DNA of 64,000 bases from Channallabes apus (taxonomy: Eukaryota; Chordata; Actinopteri; Siluriformes; Clariidae), in contig CM060109.1 in assembly GCA_030522415.1 (NCBI GenBank), positions 3,812,655 to 3,876,654 of the forward strand, read 5' to 3'. The position numbers were made by a program, and so were the translations under genes. Below the pieces are notes generated by a model. It was not told the DNA's origin and did not search any database. It saw only the letters and a program-made list of their open reading frames with translations. Positions 24,219 to 35,024 of the stretch are shown here, piece by piece (position 1 is the first letter of the stretch; the number at the start of each line of letters is the position of its first letter).

Positions 24219-25397
24219 AGGCTAGAGTAAGTGGAGACTCTTGCTTTCAGCCCCTCCTGTCTCCCCCGTCTCATCTTACACAGTAAAAATTTCTCCTTTC
24301 GTCTGAATTAAACACACATTAACGGAAAGACTGTTGTTCTCCTCAAAATTATTAAAGCTTCTCTGCTGTATTTTAATGTTGCTCGCAACTGCGTAACAGC
24401 CCGTTAATTCATGCTCGTGTAATGATGAGATGGACAAACTGCTGGATGCCCGTTCTTTTATTTGCTGCATTGTCAGGCTATAGTACAAACTTTCGGGTGG
24501 ATCCTGCTCTTAAATCCAACTGAAAAAACTACTGAAGAACAAAACTCAAGCTCTATATCCAGCTTACATCTCGCATTCGCGTTCAAACACACCGGACTGC
24601 ATTACCCACAATGTATATACCCACAATGCATCTCCCGCACTGGACTACACTTCCGTAAACATTCCTGTTCCTGAACAGCAGTCATAAATCAACATCTCTC
24701 TCCCGCTACACTGTTTAATCTGGGAAAATAGCAATAAACATCGCGAATGGCACTCGTGTGACCGCAAACTAACAGAATCACTGCTGTAAAGTAAAACAAA
24801 CAAACAAATGAAACAGCACCTTACCTCTGGAAAGATCTGCGAAACAGCTGAGTTTCTTCGGAGTTTGTGTCTCTCGTGCGTGCGTGCGTGTGTGTGTGTG
24901 TGTGTGTCGGCCATGTGTGTGAATCCCCCTTCAGAAACAGTGTCAAATTATGCTCGCGCACAGACACACACACACCACGCGATGATGAAGAAAATGGATT
25001 TTTAACCTCTATATTGAGAATTTCTTTTGCTTTATTCACGCGCTCAGACATGTGTTATAAGAAACGCTGTACACATGCGCTTATTAAATTTTATTAAATA
25101 TTTTTTACACACACGTGTTATAGTAAACAGTACATGCGTGCACGGATGTTGATAATACCAGTAAGAGACAGCAGTAAGTTCAAGTAGGAGAGACGCTTAC
25201 CCACAATTCCGCAGTGGAAGAGAGGGAAAAACCGTTGGCTCAGTTGTGATGACGTGACGTCAAAACAAGAAGCGCATGCGTGATACATGATACTCGGTGC
25301 TCGTAAACCAAGACAATGCTCGTTTTGCAAGTCAACATTTATTAAAAATCTTTGCTTGTCTTGCGGAACACTCGTAAACAGCGTTACTCGTAATCCA

Positions 25398-25458
<61 letters not shown>

Positions 25459-28400
25459 CAAACCGGATTCCAAAAAAGTTGGGACACTAAACAAATTGTG
25501 AATAAAAACTGAATGCAATGATGTGGAGATGGCAAATATCAATATTTTATTCAGAATAGAACGTAGATGACAGATCAAAAGTTTAATCCGAGAAAATGTA
25601 TCATTTTAACGGAAAAATATGTTGATTCCAAATTTCACGGTGTCAACAAATCCCAAAAAAATTGGGACAAGGCCATTTTCACCACTGTGTGGCATCTCCC
25701 CTTCTTCTTACAACACTCAACAGACGTCTGTGGACCGAGGAGACCAGTTTCTCAAGTTTAGAAATAGGAATGCTCTCCCATTCTTGTCTAATACAGGCCT
25801 CTAACTGTTCAATCGTCTTGGGCCTTCTTTGTCGCACCTTCCTCTTTATGATGCGCCAAATGTTCTCTATAGGGGAAAGATCTGGACTGCAGACTGGCCA
25901 TTTCAGTACCCGGATCCTTCTCCTACGCAGCCATGATGTTGTGATTGATGCAGAATGTGGTCTGGCATTATCTTGTTGAAAAATGCAGGGTCTTCCCTGA
26001 AAGAGATGACTAGATGTTGTTCTAGAACCTGAATATATTTTTCTGCATTGATGGTGCCTTTCCAGACATGCAAGCTGCCCATGCCACACGCACTCATGCA
26101 ACCCCATACCATCAGAGATGCAGGCTTCTGAACTGAGCGTTGATAACAACTTGGGTTGTCCTTGTCCTCTTTGGTCCAGATGACATGGCATCCCACATTT
26201 CCAACAAGAACTTCGAATCGTGACTCGTCTGACCACAGAACAGTCTTCTATTTTGCCACACTCCATTTTAAATGATCCCTGGCCCAATGAAAACGCCTGT
26301 GCTTGTGGATCTTGCTTAGAAATGGCTTCTTCTTTGCACTGTAGAGTTTCAGCTGGCAACGGCGGATGGCACGGTGGATTGTGTTCACTGACGATGGTTT
26401 CTGGAAGTATTCCTGAGCCCATTCTGTGATTTCCTTTACAGTAGCATTCCTGTTTGTGGTGCAGTGTCGTTTAAGGGCCCGGAGATCACGGGCATCCAGT
26501 ATGGTTTTACACCCTTGACCCTTACGCACAGAGATTGTTCCAGATTCTCTGAATCTTCGGATGATACAGTGGGTGCACAGCCAGTATGCGACTTCTACCG
26601 TCGCAGCGTATGGCGTCAGCATTTGGGTTTGTGCGTTTGCTGGCTTTTACCACTGAGTGGCGCTATATAACTATAGACTGACGCCTCAGGCATCAGCTCG
26701 TTCTCTCCAGGCTTAATGAGGCGCAGGTCGTCCACAGCTGCACGTCGTTGCAGATAAAATAAAGTGAAACATTGTAAATAAACGAATTCATAATCACAGT
26801 AGTAACATTACAGTACAAATTTATAATTAAAATTAAATTCAGTTTTTTAGGATCGAATTTAAGCAACGTAAACATTGTAAACTGTTTAATTACAGTAGAA
26901 AGGCTACACCTGTAGGGTCTTGTGTCATCTTATATTTTGTGTTCTTTAAATTTGTAGCTTTTATAAGACTCTACTTTTATTTAGGTGCACACACCATGAC
27001 GAAAAAACTTCATGATTTTATTAAATAAATAAAGTAAACGGGGTTCTGTATTGATTTTGGTGAACTTGAGCGCGTCAGAAAATGAACCCAAACTCCGTGT
27101 ATACTCGCCTCACAGACGTGAAAAATATATACTTATAGAAAGAGAAATATCTGCTTTAATATAAACTAATGAAAAAAAAATATTAGATTATGTAATTCGT
27201 ATGAGAAGTGAATTACTGTATAGGCGCGCTCACTGATGACGAGATGACATGATCAGCACAGCCGTAACCAAAGGAATCACTATCTTATCAATGAATTATT
27301 AAAATGGTCAGAGTGAGTTTCCAGCCTGTTTAACAAATATTTGAAGTAGATAACAGTAGCCCACATTTATAAAAGCATTTTTATTTATATAAAACTATAT
27401 AAAAAAATAATCCTGCGTTTATTTTTAGGTGTGCCCGCTGCCATAGTTCTTCAGTAACAAACCTATAAAACATGTACATCTGTATGAATAAATTGTTTAA
27501 ATGTGATCAGTAAATGCTCCTTGCTACTGTAGTGACTGACATCGGCGTGCTGAAAGATCTAATCTCTCATATCGGCGCGCGCGTTCATCTGACTTATTAT
27601 TTCAATTCATACTGTACAGCTGTTAGAATTGGGGCAGGGATATTATGCCAATATTAAATATTATATACGATATTAAATTTCAAGTGAGTTGGGAGTTTGC
27701 AAGGCAGAGAAGGATGCTCTTCGGAGTGAGTTGCGAGTTTGATGAGACGGCATAAATATTTAATACAGCAAATTAAATATTTTGGTTTATATTTTGGTTT
27801 ATATTATATGGTTAATGTATTTTGGTTTATATTGCAAACGAATAACGAATCAAGAGCCTGTGATTATATTGCATAAATATTATTTTGTACAGACAAATAT
27901 CTGAATTTTTATTTATTTATTTTTTAGATTTTTTTTTAAAACAAATCTCTCAAAAATAGTAAGATGTATTTTGGTTTTATACTGCAAACGAAAAACGAAT
28001 CCAGGGTCTTGTGTCATCTTATATTTTGTGTTCTTTAAATTTGTAGTAGATTTATTAAATGAAATAAATTACACTAAACGGGGTTCTGTATTGTTTTCGG
28101 TGAACTTGAGCGCGTCAGAAAATGAACCCAAACTCCGTGTATACTCGCCTCACAGATGTGAAATATAAGTACTGAAGTACTGTAGATAACAGCCCACATT
28201 TATAAAAGCATTTTTTATTTATATAAAACTATAAAAAAAATAATAATCCTGCGTTTATTTTTAGGTGTGCCCGCTGCCACAGTTCTTCAGTAACAAACCT
28301 ATAAAACATGTACATCTGTATGAATAAATTGTTTAAATGTGATCAGTGATTTATGTAAATGACTCAGTTTAAATGTAAGTAAATGCTCCTTGCTATAGGG

Positions 28401-31400
28401 ACTGACATCGGCGTGCTGAAAGATCTAATCTCTCATATCATCTGACTTTAGATCAAAGTTAAAGAGCGCACACGCAGGATCATGCAAACGTTTCCCCTCC
28501 TCTTTCATAAAAAATGAACAATCCGACACGAGCAGATTTGTTTCAGTCAGAATATTTATCAATCATAAAGAGAGGCGACATATACTTGCTGATTAAACAC
28601 TGCATTTTTAAAGTGAAAGCGCGCGATGTGAGCAGCTTTAATTATTGATAATTAAATCATTATTAAATGGTGGACATAAAAAGCAAAAAGAATAATAATA
28701 TTATTTTGATTATTATTATCATGTTCTTTTGCTGTTTGAGCGTCTGTGGATTCCAAAATTGACATTTTTACCGTTTTTTAATCACTGAAATGGAAGAGAT
28801 ACTGTACTGTAGAAAGGTTCCTTATCATAACGTGCCTTGTATTGTTTTTTTAATTGCTCGATACACGACCCATCATTTTTAATGCTATTTTACAAAGGGT
28901 AAATACACATGGAATAATTTTATTTGGTTTGTTTATTTATAAATAAAATTAAAAGTAATTAAAAACAGTGTAGAGTGATTAATAACACTACATGTTATGG
29001 TAAGAAAAATCTCATTCTTGCTCATTCTAGTTTCTCCGAGTGTATACTGTAGGTGAGAACAGCTATTCAGTATCATTTGCATTTGTATGTGTCTGACTTT
29101 GCAAAGCACACCTGTAAAACCTGTTTAAATGTAAATGCTCCTCGCTGCGCTGTTTGGGGGAGGGGCACGCTAATGACGATTTGGTCAGCTGTGTGAACGC
29201 AAAAATATGTTAGTTTTATCATGACTGAAATACAGATACAGAAAGCAAAATGTCTGCTTTTATATAAATTAATGGGGGGGAAATCAGGTTATGTAATTTG
29301 TATAAAACGTGGATTACTACAGCGCATCCACTCACAGCCGAAACCAAAGACATCAACGTATGTTGAATAACGTATGTTATTACTAAAATGGTCAGTCAGT
29401 TTCCCTGCTGTTTACTTATCCCCACCCCCGTTAAAAAGGCGCACTGTATTCAGAGGCTCTGCCTATTCAGTAAAGAAAAACACTATTGTTATTATTTCAA
29501 TTCATACTGTACAGCTGTGAGAATTGGGGCGGGGATATTATGCCAATATTAAATATTATATACGATATTAAATTGCAAGCCCTGGTCAACAGAATTCTGT
29601 GAAGGAAGGAAACAGACAGAGGCAGAGATTGGTACCCTTCAGAGTGAGTTGGGAGTTTGCAAGGCAGAGAAGGATGCTCTTCGGAGTGAGTTGCGAGTTT
29701 GATGAGACGGCATAAATATGTAATACAGCAAATTAATTATTTTGGTTTATATTTTGGTTTATATTATATGGTTAATGTATTTTGGTTTATATTGCAAACG
29801 AATAACGAATCAAGAGCCTGTGATTATATTGCATAAATATTATTTTGTACAGACAAATATCTGAATTATTATTATTATTTTTTTTTTTAGATTTTTTTTT
29901 AAACAAATCTCTCAAAAATAGTAAGATGTATTTTGGTTTTATACTGCAAACGAAAAACGAATCCAGAGCCTGTAATTATATTGCATAACTATTATTTTGC
30001 ACAAATACTGTAAATCTCTGAATAAAACAATGATATTTTATTCACAAATGTAAGATTGATGTCTTGATGTCTTAAACTCTAACAACTGTAAGTATTGTCG
30101 AAATAATTTTTTTAAAAGCCCTAGTGCTGTTGTTTGCGCTGTTTTCTTTAATAATAACACGGGTCCTGAATTAGCGGACATCGGTGGCTCAGGAATCGAT
30201 TTTTCACTCCTTTTGCATGACAGCGTTAAGAAAGACGGCACTTTCTATACAAATTAAACATTGCACTAAATTATTTTAATAGCGTTTATTTCGACATGGG
30301 TTAACTTAACAATAACATGCCATAACAGACAAATATATAAATTAATATAAAATTAATATAAATTAATTAATTAATATCGCTAATATTTTCATGTAACATG
30401 TGGCCGTGAAACGAACCGGGTTTACAATCATAGTTGATGGACAAACAGCTGATAACACTCTTCACCAGCTTCAGAAACAATGTGAAGTGTCAGTTGTTGG
30501 GGTTGTATAGCGCACTTATGGAATGAATACGATGAGATGACAGAGTGGAGGTTTAATACCTCTATCTCACACGCGGGGCCGTAAGTGCGGTTCATTATGA
30601 TTCGGCGCGAGTTTTGATGCTGTTATTACGTTTCCATCTTACCACGCAAAAAAAAAATAAACATGTTTAACATGTGGAAGCTCGCGGACCTTGCAGATCT
30701 TCGCGGACCGTCGGGCGGCCACTCGAGGCGGATCACGATGCCTAATACCCCTCTCTCACCTGTGTGGCCGGACTCATCTCCGTGAGCTGCCGCGATTGCC
30801 CACGACGTTCCTTTAACGTTCCGCGAAAAACTAAACGTGGAATTTTTCACGCGGAAAGATGGAAACGTAATCACAGCGCAAAAACTCGGGGTGAATCATG
30901 ATCAAGCCTGCGGCCACAGCGCGAGCCCGTGCAGGTGAGATAGGGGTATAACACACCGCATCTCACAGCGAGCCAAAGCGCATAAGTGAATACTGTAGGG
31001 GTATTAAACATTACAATCACCCAGAAACATGAATGGATGCGGGGTTTGAAACTCCCATGGTTATTTTCTCATTTAACTAAATCAAATTTCATAAAAATAA
31101 AACGTGTCAAAAGAAAAACCCATAAAGTCATGGCTAATGGCTAATGATCAATGAAACATATTTTAAACAAAAAGCAGAGAGCAGCTGAACATCGGGACGT
31201 AGAGAGTACAGTAAGTACGACGCGTTGGTCTGGCACGCGCAGGTCTGAGCAGCTCAAGAAGCTCCATAATCTGTTGCCTTGGAAGGCAAAACTTTTATTT
31301 AAATATATTTATTAATAACGACCACGGGGAAAATATGAAAAGGGCTGAAGTTTTGTCTAAAGGAAAAATGTACATGACCCACACGGCTCCACGGACCGCG

Positions 31401-33350
31401 CCGTCTTCAGTTTAACACAACACCACGCTGTATCGCTGCCTAATTGTTCGCCACCTGTTTAATATTAATAGTGATTGGCAATTTTAATGCATTAGTCACA
31501 TTATGAAATAGGCTAATTAAAAGTCACTCTATTAGTTCTGATATCAAATAAAATAAAATTCTTAAACAGGTCTAATGTAATGAGAGGCCCCGATTATACT
31601 GCATACATCTTTTTTATTGATTTATTTTTTTATTATCTATTCTGGAAGTTTGCTCTATTTGTTTTAGTTATTTCTATATTTAAATCTTGATGTCTTAAAC
31701 TCTAACAACTGTAAGTATTGTCGAAATAATTTTTTTGAAAGCCCTAGTGCTGTTGTTTGCGCTGTTTTCTTTAATAATAACACTAAACAGATAAAAACAG
31801 AGAGTCTGTCTAAACAAAATAAAACCAATGTTTTCTAACTCATATTTTTTTTAATATACAGTAAACATACAGTAAAACATCATTCATCCATAAAACATCA
31901 CACAACTGAATAGCAGAAAAAAATCAGCAAAAATATTATTTAGTACAAGGCAATCTTTGGATCCTTGATGAGATGGCATAAATATTTAATACAGCAAATT
32001 AAATATTTTGGTTTATATTTTGGTTTATATTATATGGTTAATGTATTTTGGTTTATATTGCAAACGAATAACGAATCAAGAGCCCGTGATTATATTGCAT
32101 AAATATTATTTTGTACAGACAAATATCTGAAAAAAAAAACATTTTTTTTACGACGAATCTCTCAAAAATAGTAAGATGTATTTTGGTTTTATACTGCAAA
32201 CGAAAAACTAATCCAGAGCCTGTAATTATATTGCATAACTATTATTTTGCACAAATACTGTAAATCTCTGAATAAAACAATGATATTTTATTCACAAATG
32301 TAAGACAATATTTGCTCGCACTTCGTCTGGCACTGAACCAAAATATAATGTAATGAGAGGCCCCGATTATACTGCATACATCTTTTTTATTGATTTATTT
32401 TTTTATTATCTATTCTGGAAGTTTGCTCTATTTGTTTTAGTTATTTCTATATTTAAATCTTGATGTCTTAAACTCTAACAACTGTAAGTATTGTCGAAAT
32501 AATTTTTTTGAAAGCCCTAGTGCTGTTGTTTGCGCTGTTTTCTTTAATAATAACACTAAACAGATAAAAACAGAGAGTCTGTCTAAACAAAATAAAACCA
32601 ATGTTTTCTAACTCATATTTTTTATATTTATAGTTTTACATGTTTGTTGGATGTGTAAATTATCATAATTGTAGTATTACTTCGCTACAACATATTGTTT
32701 TGACTTTATTATGACTTAAGCTCTGAATATATTTAAAAACCGATACGACGGAAAATGTCAATTTGCGCCACCTGGCGGTCATTTCACGAATTATTTTGAA
32801 ATGCTCCTGGTTTATTTTGGCCGCTGCCGCGTTTCCACGGCGGTGAGTGCGACGGTAATGAGCAGTCTGGTTGTCACACCACTGTATTATGCACAGTTGA
32901 TGATGATAACTGCAAAGTCTTTGCAATATTTCGCTGGGTAACACCTTTCTGATATTGCTCCACTATCTTTCTGCGCAACATTGTGGGAATTGGTGATCCT
33001 CTACCCATCTTGGCTTCTGAGAGACACTGCCACTCTGAGAAGCTCTTTTTATACCCAATCATGTTGGCAATTAATCTAATTACAGTTAATTGGTCTTCCA
33101 GCTCTTCGTTATGCTCAAATTTACTTTTTCCAGCCTCTTATTGCTACTTGTCCCAACTTTTTTGGGATTTGTTTCCGTGAAATTTGTAATCAACATATTT
33201 TTCCTTTAAAATGATAAATTTTCTCGGATTAAACTTTTGATCTGTCATCTACGTTCTATTCTGAATAAAATATTGACATTTGCCATCTCCACATCATTGC
33301 ATTCAGTTTTTATTCACAATTTGTTTAGTGTCCCAACTTTTTTGGAATCC

Positions 33351-33447
<97 letters not shown>

Positions 33448-34535
33448 CCTTCTCAAAAAATTAGCATATTGTGATAAAGTTCATTATTTTCTGTAATGTA
33501 CTGATAAACATTAGACTTTCATATATTTTAGATTCATTACACACAAACTGAAGTAGTTCAAGCCTTTTATTGTTTTAAAATTGATGATTGTGGCATACAG
33601 CTCATGAAAACCCTAAATCCCTATCTCAAAAAATTAGCATATCATGAAAAGGTTCTCTAAACGAGCTATTAACCTAATCATCTGAATCAACTAATTAACT
33701 CTAAACACCTGCAAAAGATTCCTGAGGCTTTTAAAAACTCCCAGCCTGGTTCATTAATCAAAACCGCAATCATGGGTAAGACTGCCGACCTGACTGCTGT
33801 CCAGAAGGCCATCATTGACACCCTCAAGCAAGAGGGTAAGACACAGAAAGAAATTTCTGAACGAATAGGCTGTTCCCAGAGTGCTGTATTAAGGCACCTC
33901 AGTGGGAAGTCTGTGGGAAGGAAAAAGTGTGGCAGAAAACGCTGCACAACGAGAAGAGGTGACCGGGCCCTGAGGAAGATTGTGGAGAAGGACCGATTCC
34001 AGACCTTGGGGGACCTGCGGAAGCAGTGCACTGAGTCTGGAGTAGAAACATCCAGAGCCACCGTGTACAGGCGTGTGCAGGTTGCAAATTTTGCATGTCA
34101 TTCGGAAATCAAGGTGCCAGAGTCTCTCCAGGAAGACTGGGGAGAGGGAAATGCCAAAATGCCTGAAGTCCAGTGTCAAGTATCCACAGTCAGTGATGGT
34201 CTGGGGTGCCATGTCAGCTGCTGGTGTTGGTCCACTGTGTTTTATCAATTCCCGACCAAGTATTGAGTGCAGAACTGAACATAATTATTTCAAGGTTGAC
34301 TTTTTTTTGTATTAAAAACACTTTTCTTTTATTGGTCGGATTAAATATGCTAATTTTTTTTGATTTTGGGTTTTCATGAGCTGTATGCTACAATCATCAA
34401 TATTAAAACAATAAAAGGCTTCAGTTTGTGTGTAATGAATCTAAAATATATGAAAGTCTAATGTTTATCAGTACATTACAGAAAATAATGAACTTTATCA
34501 CAATATGCTAATAGTTTGAGAAGGACCTGTATATC

Positions 34536-34574
<39 letters not shown>

Positions 34575-34954
34575 CAGGCCAAAAGTTTGGACACGCCTTC
34601 ACTCATTCAATGTGTTTTCTTTATTTTCATGACCATTTACATGGTAGATTCTCACTGAAGGCATGAAAACTATGAATGAACACATGTGGAGTTTGTACGT
34701 AACAAAAAAGGTGAAATAACTGAAAACATGTTTTATATTCTAGTTTCTTCAAAATAGCCCCCCTTTGCTCTGATTACTGCTTTGCACACTCTTGGCATTC
34801 TCTCGATGAGCTTCAAGAGGTCGTCACCTGAAATCGTTTCCGGCAGTCTTGAAGGAGTTCCCAGAGGTGTTTAGCACTTGTTGGCCCCTTTGCCTTCACT
34901 CTCCGGTCCAGCTCAATAACTCCACATGTGACCTATGTGTGTCCAAACTTTTGG

Positions 34955-35024
<70 letters not shown>

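Larger units (their letters stand above)
25679..33062 (-). pseudogene. Tc1-like transposase pseudogene (split, frameshifted)
   Basis: This DD34E transposase would cut the element out at TA. The N-terminal helix-turn-helix ([20 protein letters not shown]) lies at 33062-32888. The second DNA-binding part ([19 protein letters not shown]) and linker (WARDHLKW) lie at 26570-26260. The catalytic core ([20 protein letters not shown]) lies around 26115-26045, the second Asp in [10 protein letters not shown] near 25960, and the Glu motif [13 protein letters not shown] near 25870. The core passes through three frames, so there are at least two frameshifts besides the 6.3-kb insertion. It is inactive. 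Confidence 0.85.
25457..33355 (-). mobile_element. Tc1-like transposon split by a 6.3-kb insertion
   Basis: The ends are long inverted repeats: ACAAACCGGATTCCAAAAAA on the left and its complement (TTTTTTGGAATCCGGTTTAT) on the right near 33355. The body covers 25457-26576 and 32885-33355, about 1.6 kb. The gap is a TA-flanked element (26577-32884) that landed in the transposase just after the N-terminal helix-turn-helix. Joining the halves restores the protein order (SSSTVHN then IIRRFRESG). Confidence 0.9.

Noticed and set aside
30555..30955. A CRISPR-like or RNA-gene interpretation of repeated short blocks
   Set aside because: The repeats are two inverted arms and not regularly spaced direct repeats, and the genome is eukaryotic.
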